Assembly: GCA_029891385.1 (NCBI GenBank)
Contig: CM057231.1
Coordinates: 21,917,300 to 21,981,299 of the forward strand
Direction: 5' to 3'
From: Erythroxylum novogranatense
Lineage: Eukaryota > Streptophyta > Magnoliopsida > Malpighiales > Erythroxylaceae
DNA length: 64,000 nucleotides
Below are positions 23,025 through 36,242 of the stretch, piece after piece (positions within the stretch are counted from its first letter, which is position 1; each line of letters starts with the position of its first letter). Below the pieces are notes generated by a model, which was not told where the DNA came from, searched no databases, and saw nothing but the letters and a program-made list of their open reading frames with translations. The translations under genes were made by a program, and so were the position numbers.

Positions 23025-23594
23025 TCAGTTCAGCACCTTACTGACGTAGTAGATCGGGTGTTGCTCATTACCATCCGATCGAACAAGGACTACGCTGATC
23101 GCCCCCTCTGTGACTGCCAAATAAAGAATCAGATTCTCTCCTTCAACAGAGCTCTGCAAGATGGGTGGATTGGTCAGATATTGCTTTAGATGTTGGAATG
23201 CTTTTTCATACTCGTCCGACCATTGCAACTGGGTCACATCTGCCTTCCTCAAAATTTTGAAGAAAGGGAGGCACTTGTCCCCCATCCTAGAGACGAATCT
23301 GCTCAAAGAAACTATCCGCCCAGTCAGTATCTGTACATCCTTCAATCATCGTGGTGAGGGCATTTAGACAATAGCTTCAATCTTTTCTGGATAAACTTCG
23401 ATCCCCCGCTGAGTAATCATAAATCCCAAGAACTTTCCATATGCTACGCCAAAGACGCACTTTTCGGGATTCAACTTCATTTGGAATTTGTTGAGGTTTA
23501 GGAGGACTTCTCTAAGGTTCTCCACGTGTTCGACAGCTATCTTGTTTTTGACCACCATATCGTCCACATACGCCTCGACTGTTCTGTCGATCTG
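23025..23594 (-). pseudogene. G1 pol: RT palm/thumb and linked RNase H (downstream of insertion B)
   Basis: The part next to the B junction reads IDRTVEAYVDDMVVKN: YVDD is the RT active-site motif. It continues with HVENLREVLLNLNKF, LNPEKCVFGV and KFLGFMITQRGIE of a gypsy RT thumb. After a frame change, 23025-23345 reads RFVSRMGDKCLPFFKILRK, then FQHLKQYLTNPPIL and LILYLAVTEGAISVVLVR, typical of the connection and RNase H-like part. The ORF starting at 23630 begins inside B's LTR (MCSVCSWVSVPT), so its first residues are an artefact of the insertion. The N-terminal half of RT lies at 32931-33370 beyond B. Confidence 0.9.
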
Positions 23595-26500
23595 TGTTGG
23601 GACCGAGACCCAACTACATACACTGCACACTATCCTTAGCTAAATGTTGGATCCCGTTACCGGAACCCAACTACATAACCAGAAAGGGAAACGAAACGGA
23701 AAACAAAGCATAAGAATCGAAAGCGAAGCGCACACTCGAAACAAATGCAAAGCGAATGCGAGGCGAAAATAAGCGAAGCGAATCGAGTGGCGAATCGAAA
23801 CAAATCGAAAAGTAGCGAAGCGGAAGCAAGAACTAATCGAATCAAACCAACAGATTGCAAAGCGAAACGAAATCAAAGCAGACACATCCGACATCCGGAA
23901 ACAATAATCAAAGAAAACTTATCGAATGAACATAATCGCGTTGGGAATCTAAGGCGTTCCAAAATCCGTTATGAATTTTTTTTCTTTTCTTATTCTCATT
24001 TCTTTTCTCGTTACTCGATCATATACCAATCATCTTAAATTCATATAGTCGTACATAATCGATATAAATCCATACCAATCTCAAATTTCTCAAACTCTTA
24101 TATACACTTATACATATCCAAAATCTCACTTTTATCCAAATTTTTTACCAAAATTTAAAAGAAAAAGCAGTGCCTTTATCCTAACAAAATTTCTGCAAAG
24201 GCAAAATACACTTCTATAATCCCTAATCGAATATCGTAACCATCGGACTCTCCCGTCAGGAATCCTAACACCAATGAAACCTGAACCTAAAACTAATACT
24301 TCCATATTTCTCAAATCAATATACCAATCTCATAATTCAAGATCAATATATATCTCAAATTTATACAAATTCCCAAATCAACCATACAATATGTTCTCAA
24401 ATTCTCCATAATTTCCTATACAAATTTCACAATCATTCACAATACTTAACTTTATACACAAATACATTTTCTTTCAAACCTTTCTTAAACCACAAGCAGA
24501 TCCATACTCAAAATCCAAAATACACAAAATCTAAGCGACACATATGTGAAGCCGATGTCTTCACATTCTTTCATCCGATCTCCGCTCGAAACACGGAGAT
24601 GGGGATGAAAGGGGGTGACTCGGAAGCTTCGTGGATAACACATTTATAAAGCGATAAATAAGCGAAAACATTTCTTTATAAACTTTTTGCCAAAAGGGCT
24701 AATATTTCAAACTTTTAACTTTGGAATATTTCTCTCACACTCTTTCAATTTTCCCAAACTTCTCATAAAAATCTCATTTTCTCATTTTCAAAATTCTCGA
24801 ATTCTTCATAAATATGAATGCAACATAATTTCAATTTTCATTTCTCACTTTTAAACATGAATGCAGAACATAGAAACAAATCAAAACACATAACATATCG
24901 AATGGTGCAGCTAGGTCCAAGCAGAGCGTCTTGCGATCCTGCATAAGCGGTCTGTGCGATCGTGAAACGAAACGTCTACACTTTTCCGCATTGCGGTCCA
25001 GTGTAAAAGTGAAGGAGTCGAAATCGAACTCCGTGCCCTTGCGCAGCAACTGGAGAAGGCTATACACATAGAGGCAATGACTCACCAAGGGACCTACCAA
25101 ACCCACATAACACATAATCGAAAATGAAGAGTCGGATTGCTCAAGGCACTTTTCAATTTCTTAATTTTCCACACATTCACATAAAGCATACAATTTGATC
25201 AATTCATCATTCAATTCTAATTTGAAATCAAATCATTCAATGCATACACAACAAATGCATTTTCAAAATTTCTATCGGTTTATCAAATCATTTAAAGCAA
25301 TGAATTTACGCTTGTAATAATTTTCCAAAATCATTGAAATAAACAAAATACGAAAATCTTTTCTTTCATTTTCTCAAATTTTGAAAAGTAATATTTAACT
25401 TATAAATCAAAATATAAATATGCTACCCACCTCGAAATGACGCTAGAAGCTTGTCGAATAGTCAATTCTCCAAATTCCTTCTTCTTTCTTCAATTTAAAA
25501 ATTCCTAAGCCAATAACATCCAAATTCATCATCATAATTTGCATAATTCTCAAACTCAACCATAGGAAAAACATAACTATCATAATTCCAAGCTATTTCA
25601 ATCTCCAATTTTGAAAATCCCAATTTTCAAAATTGGCCTAAACTCAATACACCCAAATTAAATCTCATAAAACATAATTTCTTCAAAATTAATCTCACAA
25701 TTCATCAATTCACATTAATTCCAAACTATTTAAATCCTCGATTTCAAAATCCCCAAATCTTAAAATTGGCCTAAACCAATTTATCCCAATTCAATACCAT
25801 AAAATACAAATTCTTGAAATTGATTTCATATATCATCAATTCATCATATTTCCTATAATTCTACACCAAAATATCTCGAATTCTCAATCATAAAATTAAG
25901 CCTAAACCTTAATCAATTTTTCATCCAAAATTAAACCCAGCCTAAAGCATATATTTCAAAATTAATTCCACAATCCACAAACTCATCTTATATGTCATAA
26001 TTCTAAGCGAAAATTAATCAAAATCTCAAAGTAGAAAATTTTCTCTTACCTCTTTCTCATCAAATTTGAATTTTTTGGCTTAAAAGGAAGCTCTTATGCT
26101 CCTCTATCTTTCTCTCTTGGAACCAACCCAAAATCCTTAAGAAACAAGTAGAAAAATCGAAAATATCTTCTCTCTCATCTTTTCCTCCATCAAAACTTCT
26201 ACTTCTTTCTCTTCTTTCTTATTTCTCTTTCTCTCTTCTGTAATTCCAGCCACTTTCGTGGCTTTTAATAAGCCAAAACGACATCCATATATGTGTTTCA
26301 TTAAATGAAGGTCAAATGACCAAATTGCCCTCCATTGAAACTTAAAGTTACGCTTACTTGCGGTTTGATTCGCACTATCGATTTGAAGGAATTTGTCAAA
26401 ACTTCCTTCTTGAAATGTTCCTCTCACTCATACGAATCCAACGCCACTGACCGCGCTCAATTCCGAGCACTACATCAAAAGTTATGTAAAGCGACAAGGG

Positions 26501-27949
26501 AAAATCTATATTCTAACACATTTCTTATGTACGATTATTTCAGTCCCAAAATTCACATTCTTAATCCCAGAATTGAAACTCAATGTCTTCATAACAATTG
26601 TATCCTTATGTCTCTAGTTTAATTCAAAACAAGAATCGTCTCATTTCAATTCCCAGATCAAAAGTTATACTCAAATTACTCACGGTGTTCCCAATCCAAA
26701 ATTACACCCCAATCCGAACTTAAATTCAAAATTAAAAGTCCTAAGGGCAAAATTGACATTTCATGTCTTCATATGATTTGTAGCCCTTGTCTTATCTTTA
26801 TTTCGCCTCAAGAATCGCTTCAATCGGATCTCTACAGATTCGAATTTCACAAAACACTTGAATCATGCTCGAAAAATTTCCCGACTCACTTTGATTAAAT
26901 TAATCACCATTAATTTAATCTCAAAAGTTCTAAATTTCTTATAAAATGAAATTCATTGTCTTAGGAATCCAACTCAAAAGAATCAACTCAATCGGATGTC
27001 GGACGGAAAGATATAGGTAAAATAGTGAGCAAAGGTCGGATTGAAAACAAAGAAATCAAGAAATTTAAGAAAAAGCAGGCGTCGGAAGGCGCTGAGCATG
27101 ACTCGCGAGGCGAGCCTTGCCTCAGCGAGGCGAAGCAGGCTCGCTAGGCGGCGTCGCCCTGCGAGACGCATTGCTCATGAGGCGAGCCTTGCCCCTCCTT
27201 GAGGCGAGCGAGCCCTCCTCGCCGAGGCGAGCCGTCGCCTAGCGAGGGACGCATCTGGCGCCCGCCCGCCTAGCGAGGGCTCATGCAGCCAACATCAATT
27301 TTTTTTCCCACTTATTATCAAAACTTAGAAATTCATAACTCTTAATCCGAACTCCAATTTTGACAAACTTAGTCTCTATAGAAAGCTTAAAGAAAGCTCT
27401 ACATCTTTCACGAAGGATATAAAACTCAATTAGACTCATACTAAGTCCATTTTTGGTAAAGATACTATCCTCTATACAAACTTGTAAAAATCATACTTAA
27501 TATTCCGAGATCGAAAAATTTCATACTTTATATCGAAATAAAGATCAAAACAAATCCTTCAATTTTCATGAAAACATCAAAGCTCAATTAACCTCTAACT
27601 AGGTTAATTTCTCATCAAAGTTCAACCAATATAAAAGTCAAACCCGATAAAACATAAACTTTGGTGATCATAACTTTCACTCCGATATCGAAAAATTACA
27701 AACTTTATGTCTACAAAATCTCTTAACATAACCTACAAGTTTCCAGAAGACCATTTTATCAAATTTTGCCTAAATCATAAGTCAACTCTCAAAGTCAAAC
27801 ATTCTCTCTCCAAAAGTCAAACTTTCTAAATCCTTCAAATTTTCACACTTTTCTTTCTAATTCTTGCTATATAACTTCATTTCAATCAACTCATCCACTT
27901 GACCATTCATATTACTAACTCAATTGTCACTCGAGGTTAGGGTCCAACA
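23595..27949 (-). repeat. 3' LTR of B (4,355 bp)
   Basis: Begins on the plus strand TGTTGGGACC and ends GGGTCCAACA. In plus order it holds: a CpG-rich TTCG-repeat block (23685-23890), a duplicated CGGTCC box (about 24925-25010), AT-rich sequence, a promoter/leader region (26040-26300), modules (26330-26990), a CGGATGTCGGACG block (26994), a GC-rich minisatellite (27076-27290) and further modules (27300-27840). No ORF has a recognisable domain. It is collinear with 28577-32922. Confidence 0.88.
27076..27290. repeat. GC-rich minisatellite in LTR B (left copy)
   Basis: Irregular repeats of GCCTAGCGAGG, GGCGAGCC and GCTCGCTAGGCG words lie in a strongly GC-rich island within AT-rich LTR. The partner LTR has a shorter, differently arranged version (32071-32256). 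Element A has an unrelated repeat at the same slot. Confidence 0.85.
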
Positions 27950-28576
27950 TTTCTCCCCTCTTAAAAGAATTTCGTCCTCGAAATTCACTCTTACTTAAAC
28001 TCAAGTAACTCATTCTTGCATAAATTTCTTTCTAAACAATGATCATCAAGCACTTTCTTACTAATTTCTTTCCTGACTCATAATCAATTTCTTTTCATCA
28101 CTTTTTACTCTTCATACATATTCTCGATCTCTTGAAATTTTCACTTCCTTAAATTATATATCACTCATATCATATCAAAACACTATATCTATAACTCATT
28201 ATTTCTTCATATATGGGCACAAATTAATGGTCCATTTCTTAAGGAACCCTAATATGGTTTAATCATCATTATGTCATCATTCTTTCATCTATATCAATTC
28301 ATCACAATTTCTCGAAGTTCTAATCTTAATTTCCTCGACACATTAGAAAATCAAACATATTCTTAACACTCAAATCAAACCAATCATTTGAATTAGTCAA
28401 ATAGTCATGCACATCAATTTCAAATTCCTAAAGACCATCATATTTCTTTCATCAAAATCAAATGACCACCTAGCACACTCTCACAAATTCACTTTTATCT
28501 TTACAAACTCGTATCAATTCCTTATTCATACTCATACGCCCAAGTAAGATCATATTCTTGGGCTCGATACCATAAA
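27950..28576 (-). other. B interior: PPT, primer site and no gene
   Basis: The minus-strand PPT with its GAGGACGAAATTC motif lies at 27950-27985 (AAGAGGGGAGAAA against the LTR). The minus-strand primer site reads TGGTATCGAGCCC (28560-28572), tRNA-iMet type with CAG read as CG. The roughly 570 bp between are AT-rich with no ORF above background. The start after the primer site (TATGATC, CTTGGGC) resembles that of C. Confidence 0.85.
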
Positions 28577-31500
28577 TGTTGGGATGAGACCCGACTACAT
28601 ACATCGCACACTATCCTTAGCTAAATGTTGGATCCGTTGCGGAACCCAACTACATAACCGAAAGGAAAGCGAAGCGGAAAACAAAGCATAAGAATCGAAA
28701 GCGAAGCGCACCTAAAACAAATGCAAAGCGAATGCGGAAGTGAAAATAGCGAAGCGAATCGAGTGGCGAATCGAAACAAATCGAAAAAATGGCGAAGCGG
28801 AAGCAAAAGCAAGCGGAAGCAAGAACTAATCGAATCAAGCGAGCAGTTGCAAAGCTTAAGCGAAATCAAAGCGGACACATCCGACATCAGGAAACAATAA
28901 TCAAAGAAAACTTATCGAATGAACATAATCACGTTGGGAATCTAAGGCGTTCCAAAATCCGTTATGAATTTTTTTCTTTTCTTATTCTCATTTCTTTTCT
29001 CGTTACTCAATCATATACCAATCATCTTAAATTCATACAATCGTACATAATCGATATAAATCCATACCAATCTCAAATTTCTCAAACTCTTATATACACT
29101 TATACATATCCAAAATCTCACTTTTATCCAAATTTTTTACCAAAATTTGGCGACATAACGGTGCCTTTATCCTAACAAAATTTCTTACAAAGGCAAAATA
29201 CACTTCTATAATCCCTAATCGAATATCGGAACCATCGGACTCTCCCGTCAGGAATCCTAACACCAATGAAACACAAACCTAAAACTAATACTTCCATATT
29301 TCTCGAATCAATATACCAATCTCATAATTCAAGATCAATATATATCTCAAATTTATACAAATTCCCAAATCAACCATACAATATGTTCTCAAATTCTCCA
29401 TAATTTCCTATACAAATTTCACAATCATTCTGATACTTAACTTTATACACAAATACATTTTCTTTCAAACCTTTCTTAAACCACAAGCAGATCCATACTC
29501 AAAATCCAAAATACACAAAATCTAAGCGACACATATGTCGGCGATGTCTTCACATTCTTTCATCCGATCTCTGCTTTCGAAACACGGAGATGGGGATGAA
29601 AGGGGTGAACTTGAAGCTCGTGGATAACACATTTATAAAGCGATAAATAAGCGAAAACATTTCTTTATAAACTTTTTGCCAAAAGGGCTAATATTTCAAA
29701 CTTTTAACTTTGGAATATTTCTCTCACACTCTTTCAATTTTCCCAAACTTCTGTAAAAATCTCATTTTCTCATTTTCAAAATTCTCGAATTCTTCATAAA
29801 TATGAATGCAACATAATTTCAATTTTCATTTCTCACTTTTTAAACATGAATGCGTAACATAGAAACAAATCAAAACACATAACATATCGAATGGTGCAGC
29901 TGGGTCCAAGCAGAGCGTCTTCGCATGATCCCAAAGCGGTGTCCTGCGATCGTGAACGAAACGTACTACACTTTCCGCATTGCGGTCCATTGTAGCCGTG
30001 AAGGAGTCCAAATCGAGACTCGTGCCCTAGCGGGCAGCTGGAGAAGGCTATACACATAGAGGCAAGTGACTCACCAAGGGACCTACCAAACCCACATAAC
30101 ACATAATCGAAAGCGAAGAGTCGGATTGCCCAAAAGCACTTTTCAATTTCTTAATTTTCCACACATTCACATAAAGCATACAATTTGATCAATTCATCAT
30201 TCAATTCTAATTTGAAATCAAATCATTCAATGCATACAACAAATGCATTTTTGAACTTCTATCGGTTTATCAAATCATTTAAAGCAATGAATTTACGCTT
30301 GTAATAATTTTCCAAAAATCATTCAGAAATAAACAAAGTACGAAAATCTTTTCTTTCATTTTCTCAAATTTTCGAAAAGTAATATTTAACTTATAAATCA
30401 AAATATAAATATGCTATCCACCACTAAATGACGCTAGAAGCTTGTCGAATAGTCAATTCTCCAAATTCCTTCTTCTTTCTTCAATTTAAAAATTCCACTA
30501 AGCCAATAACATCCAAATTCATCATCATAATTTGCATAATTCTCAAACTCAACCATAGGAAAAACATAACTATCATAATTCCAAGCTATTTCAATCTCCA
30601 ATTTTGAAAATCCCCAATTTTCAAAATTGGCCTAAACCAATACACCCAAATTAAATCTCATAAAACATAATTTCTTCAAAATTAATCTCACAATTCATCA
30701 ATTCACATTAATTCCAAACTATTTAAATCCTCAATTTCAAAATCCTCAAATCTTAAAATTGGCTAAACCAATTTATCCCAATTCAATACCATAAAATACA
30801 AATTCTTGAAATTGATTTCATATATCATCAATTCATCATATTTCCTATAATTCTACACCAAAATATCTCGAATTCTCAATCATAAAATTAAGCCTAAACC
30901 TTAATCAATTTTTCATCCAAAATTAAACCCAGCCTAAAGCATATATTTCAAAATTAATTCCACAATCCACAAACTCATCTTATATGTCATAATTCTAAAC
31001 GAAAATTAATCAAAATCTCAAAGTAGAAAAATTTCTCTTACCTCTTTCTCATCCAAATTTGAATTTTTGGCTTAAAAGGAAGCTCTTATGCTCCTCTATC
31101 TTTCTCTCTCTTGGAACCAACCCAAAATCCTTAAGAAACAAGTAGAAAAATCGAAAATATCTTTCTCTCTCATCTTTTCCTCCATCACCAAAACTTACTT
31201 CTTTCTCTTCTTTCTTATTTCTCTTTCTCTCTTCTGTAATTCCAGCCACTTTCGTGGCTTTTAATAAGCCAAAACGACATCCATATATGTGTTTCATTAA
31301 ATGAAGGTCAAATGACCAAATTGCCTCCATTCAAAACTTAAAGTTACGCTTACTTGCGGTTTGATTCGCACTATCGATTTGAAGGAATTTATCAAAACTT
31401 CCTTCTAGAAATGTTCCTCTCACTCATACAAATAACGCCACTGACGCGCTCAATTCGAGCACTACATCAAAAGTTATGTGTGCTTAATGCGGGAAAATCC

Positions 31501-32922
31501 ATATTCTAACACATTTCTTATGTACGATTATTTCAGTCCCAAAATTCACATTCTTAATCCTAGAATTGAAACTCAATGTCTTCATAACAATTGTATCCTT
31601 ATGTCTCTAGTTTAATTCAAAACAAGAATCGTCTCATTTCAATTCCCAGATCAAAAGTTATACTCAAATTACTCACGGTGTTCCCAATCCAAAATTACAC
31701 CCCAATCCGAACTTAAATTCAAAATTAAAAGTCCTAAGGGCAAAATTGACATTTCATGTCTTCATATGATTTGTAGCCCTTGTCTTATCTTTATTTCGCC
31801 TCAAGAATCGCTTCAATCGGATCTCTACAGATCCCGAATTTCTAAAACACTGAATCATGCTCGGAAAATTTCCCGACTCACTTTGATTAAATTAATCACC
31901 ATTAATTTAATCTCAAAAGTTCACAAATTTCTTATAAAATGAAATTCATTGTCTTAGGAATCCAACGCAAAAAGAATCAACTCAATCGGATGTCAGGCGG
32001 AAGCGATATAGGCAAAATAGTGAGCAAAGGTCGGATTGAAAACAAAGAAATCAAGAAATTTAAGAAAAAGCAGGCGTGGGAAGGCGCTGAGCATCTTGAG
32101 GAGGCGGCGGGCTCGCTAGGGAGGCGTCGCCTCTGCGAGACGTATTGCTCATGAGGGCGAGGCGGGCCCTCCTCGCCAGGCGAGCCGTCGCCTAGCGAGG
32201 GCGCATCTGGCGCCCGCCCGCTAGGCGAGCCGTCGCCTAGCGAGGCGCCGCAGCCAACATCCAATTTTTTTTTCCCACTTATTATCAAAAACTTCCGAAA
32301 TTCATAACTCTTAATCCCGAACTCCAATTTTGACAAACTTAGTCTCTATAGAAAGCTTAAAGAAAGCTCTACATCTTTCACGAAGGACATAAAACTCAAT
32401 TCGACTCCTACGGAGTCCATTTTCGATCAAAGATCCTATCCTCTATACAAACTTGTAAAAATCATACTTAATATTCCGAGATCGAAAAATTTCATACTTT
32501 ATATCGAAATAAAGATCAAAACAAATCCTTCAATTTTCATGAAAACATCAAAGCTCAATTAACCTCTAACTAGGTTAATTTCTCATCAAAGTTCCAACCA
32601 ATATAAAAGTCAAACCCGATCAAACATAAACTTTGGTCGATCATAACTTTCACTCCCGATATCGAAAATTACAAACTTTATGTCTACAAAATCTCTTAAC
32701 ATAACCTACAAGTTTCAGAAGACCATTTTATCAAATTTTGCCTAAATCATAAGTCAACTCTCAAAGTCAAACATTCTCTCTCCAAAAGTCAAACTTTCTA
32801 AATCCTTCAAATTTTCACACTTTTCTTTCTAATTCTTGCTATATAACTTCATTTCAATCAACTCATCCACTTGACCATTCATATTACTAACTCCAATTGT
32901 CACTCGAGGTTGGGGTCCAATA
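28577..32922 (-). repeat. 5' LTR of B (4,346 bp)
   Basis: Right copy, collinear with 23595-27949. Differences are many but biased: CCAG against CCG, CAGACAC against CGGACAC, CATCCGG against CATCAGG and similar. Holds the CpG-rich block (28660-28890), duplicated CGGTCC box (29905-29995), CGGATGTC block (31987), GC-rich minisatellite (32071-32256) and modules (32270-32830). The last bases read GGTCCAATA instead of GGTCCAACA. Confidence 0.88.
32071..32256. repeat. GC-rich minisatellite in LTR B (right copy)
   Basis: GGCGAGCCGTCGCCTAGCGA appears twice, with GGCGCATCTGGCGCC-like words between. Unit number and order differ from the left copy, showing rapid turnover or collapse in assembly. Confidence 0.85.
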
Positions 32923-32930
32923 ATCATCTC

Positions 32931-33994
32931 TTAAAACTTCCATGACGAGTCACCGTAAGTAGCCCCAAGATTTTCGAATCGAACGACATCACCTGGTAGC
33001 AATATGTGCCCTGATTAGTTATGAAAGCCATTTTTTCTTCGTCTTCGAGGCTCATTTTTATTTGATGATAACCAGAGAAGGCATCCAAGTCGAGAGCTCG
33101 TACTCGACGTGGAGTCTACCAAATTGATCGATCTTAAGCGATGGAAGCGTCCTTTGGGCATGCTTTGTTCAGGTCGGTGAAATCGATGCACATACTCTAC
33201 TTTCAGTTCTTCTTCTTTACCAATACCATGTTGGCTAGCCATTCGGGGTACTTAACTTCTCAAATGAACCAGGCTTCAAGTAGCTTCTCTATTTCTTTCT
33301 CGATCACCCCCTGCCGCTCCTTACTATGCCATCGCTTCTTTTGTCTGACCGGCCTATAGTTGTTCTGAATACCCAGGGAATGGGATGTTACTGATCGAGA
33401 GATTTCAAGCATGTCACTCGGTACCCAAATAAAAACCGATCGGTTCTCTACCAAGCAACCTGTGATTGCTGCGGCCAACCCTCGTTCGAGTTCGGCACTT
33501 AAATTTGTGAATTTGGATCGGTCTTCTTCATCCAGTATGACCCGCTGAGTTTCTTTTGCGGGGTTCATCTTCTCGGTTTCTTCATCCGCTCTTACATCCA
33601 AAGAACTTGCCAATACTACCGCTCCCTCGAGGGCTCTTGTTTCTGCCAAGTAGCATTCCCGAGCAATTCTTTGTTGACCCCTAACAATGCCGATGCCATG
33701 GGGTGTTGGAAATTTCATCACCTGATAATAAGTTGAGACGACAGCTCTGAGGGCATTTTGTATGGCTCTTCCGATTATTGTATTATAGGCTCCTACAAAC
33801 TTCACCACTAAGAATTCAACATTCCTCATTACTTGGAGCAGCTTTTGTCCGAACTTTACGTTCAACAGGACTCGAGTAAATGGATAGGCGGATGCTCCTG
33901 TTACCCCTTTGATTGGCCCCTCTATCGGCAGTAGTCGTTCTTCCGGAACCTCCATCTGCTTAAAAGCATCGTAGTATAATAGGTCGACCGAGCT
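32931..33994 (-). pseudogene. G1 pol: protease C-terminal half, linker and RT N-terminal half
   Basis: From the C junction at 33994 the minus strand reads SSVDLLYYDAFKQM, the continuation of the aspartic protease active site whose DTG lies at 41467 on the other side of C. It goes on with IEGPIKGVTG, a VRGQQRIARECYLA linker and IEKEIEKLLEAWFI, the start of RT. After a stop, frames give YPEWLANMVLVKK-like and LDAFSGYHQIKMSLEDEEK, AFITNQGTYCYQVM, the RT fingers and first palm Asp (LDAF). B then interrupts at 32930. The 296-residue ORF ending at 33260 starts inside C's LTR (34150), so its first ~45 residues are not protease. Clear Tat-type pol, broken by insertions, stops and shifts. Confidence 0.9.
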
Positions 33995-33999
33995 ACCTG

Positions 34000-35675
34000 T
34001 GTTGGATCCCGTTATCGGAACCCAACTACATACGTAGAACGAAAAACGAAACAAACGGAAACGAAGGGAAACGGAAATTTCGGATCGAAATTTCAAATCG
34101 GAAACAAAAAGCGGTCGCCAATCGAATAAACCTACCAAATCGGATAACAAATTACGAATAACAAAATCGAGGGCGAGATGAAATCAAGTAGAACAAATCC
34201 GACATCCGAAAATCGAAAAGCGAGAAATCGCTAATCGGAATACAAATCGAATCATCGGAGCGAAACAAATACTCGGAACGTTTCAAATCGGACCGAATCA
34301 GATCAAACCGAAGGTAGCGAAGCGGATCGAATCGAAAATACAAAGCTAAAGCGGAGACAAACACTTAGCAAAGCGGATTCGACATCCGAGAACCAAAACC
34401 AGAGAAAAATGATCGAATGAACATAATCGCGTTGGAAACCTTATGACATTTCAAATCCGGTATAATTTTTTTTTCTTTATTCCTTGTCTTTTTCATTCTT
34501 AATCACTTTACTCCATTACATATAAAAATCATCATTCTTATTCTTTCCTATAAATCCTCAAACTCATTTCTTTAAACCCATTTTATCAAATTTTTACGAA
34601 ATTTCAAAGATAACTCTACAGATTTTGACACCCAAAATTTAAAACAAAGCAAACACACTTCTAATATTGTAATCCATCCAATAACACAAGGCAACATCGG
34701 ACCTCCCGTCCGCATCCAAACACCAAAGCAGAAACACAATCTTAATTCTAAACACTTCATAAATCTAATCCATAACTATCTCAACTCGTAAATTTCAATC
34801 AATCCCAACCACATTCAAAATCCAATCTCATATATAAAGTATAATCATACTTATAACTCATTAGAACATAATACAATCTTATACATTTATCGCCACAAGC
34901 AAAACCATTCATATACAATCGAACTAAAATACACTTTACTAGCTTTCTAACTATCCATAAAGATCGATACAAACATTAAACTTTAAACATACTACGAACA
35001 CGCATAAGTGGGACTATGATCATACTCGTCTTCCATCCGATCTCTGCGTAAAAACACGGAGATTGGGGATGAAAAGGGGTGAGCTCTAAGCTCGTGGATA
35101 ATATATTTATAAACCGAACAATAGCGAAAATTATTTTCTTTTAAACTTTTCAAAATTTCCCATTTAAGCATTTATCCGAAATCTTATTTTCAAACTTTTC
35201 AAAACTTTCATAAACCTTAGAAATTTCATGATTATAAATTTATCGTCTTATTTCTCAAAATCTCAAACCTTTTTCAAATCATGCACAACTTTAAATATGA
35301 ATGCATCACATTATAAACACATCAAAACACATAACACATCGTAATTGATTTGGTTCGGTCTAACAGACGCATCGCACATTCCCACATAACGGTCCATGCG
35401 GTAGTGAGCAGACGTACTACACTTTCCGCATAACGGTCCGGTGTAGCCGTGAAAGGAGTCCGTGTCGGATCTCCATTGCCTATTGCAGCAAAATGAGGCG
35501 AAGGCTTAAACAGTAGAGACAATGACTCACAAGGACCCTGACCAAACCCATATAACACATAACTAAAATGGAATTGATTGCTCAAGGCACTTTTCAAAAT
35601 CTCTTGATTTTTCATATTTTCAACTCATAACATCAATTTGTGTCATAAATGGCACAAGCATAAAATCACATAAAT
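34000..35675 (-). repeat. Inverted U5 arm of C
   Basis: Reverse complement of 39782-41461, with few differences seen by eye (near 98 percent over the first 200 bases). Includes the CpG-rich TTCG block (34025-34400) and the duplicated CGGTCC box (35365-35455). Ends at AAATCACATAAAT, where the sequence flips to forward LTR. Confidence 0.88.
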
Positions 35676-36242
35676 GGGTGTATTGGTTTAGGCCAATTTT
35701 GAAAATTGGGGATTTTCAAAATTGGAGATTGAAATAGCTTGGAATTATGGTAAATTGGTGAATTCCTAAGTTAATTTTGAAAATTATGCTATTTATGATG
35801 TGAATTTGGATTATTATGGTTTAGGTTTTGTTAAATTGGAAGAGAGAGAGAAGCAAAGGTCAAATTGAAGCATTGGACAAAATGCTAGCATGGATATGAG
35901 GTGGGTAGTATATTTATTTATTGAATTATAAGCTAAATGTGACTTTTTTAAAATTAAAGAAAGCAATTGTTGAAAAAAAAATGTTTGAAAAAAAATGTAA
36001 ATAGTTGAAATTATGATTTCAAAGGATGAAAATGAGTTTAAGAAATACAAGACTTATGAACTTCATGGGTTTCAAATTATTTGATTTATGATTTAAAGAA
36101 ATTAGTGCATATTTTGTCATGAATGTGATTATTATGTGATTAATTTGATGCTATGAATTGCATTAGATTTGTTATGTGAATTCGGGTGTATTGGTTTAGG
36201 CCAATTTTGAAAATTGGGGATTTTCAAAATTGGAGATTGAAA
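35676..36242 (+). repeat. Forward LTR fragments of C, joined to the primer site
   Basis: 35676-36183 matches 39280 to about 39784 of the 3' LTR. It ends almost at the point where the inverted arm begins in LTR coordinates. 36184-36242 repeats the first ~60 bp of the same fragment (GGGTGTATTGGTTTAGGCC onward) and is joined directly to the primer-site region. The first 2.3 kb of a normal 5' LTR (U3) and its U5 end are absent here. Confidence 0.85.

Larger units (their letters stand above)
23595..32925 (-). mobile_element. Element B: non-autonomous retrotransposon with giant LTRs and a 0.63-kb interior
   Basis: LTR copies of 4.35 kb (23595-27949 and 28577-32922) lie in the same orientation. Between them are only 627 bp, with a PPT beside the left LTR and a primer site beside the right, so the element runs on the minus strand. 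It sits inside the RT gene of G1; RT reading frames end at both edges. The left flank is ATCTG (23590-23594); the right has ATCTC (32926-32930) after a slightly altered LTR end (CCAATAATC), so the duplication is near-perfect at best. LTRs and interior hold no gene. Element C belongs to the same group. Confidence 0.88.

Noticed and set aside
12564..33000. Insertions B and E both landing near RT YVDD motifs as a sign of target choice
   Set aside because: Two events are too few, and the distances differ (about 8 and about 20 codons).
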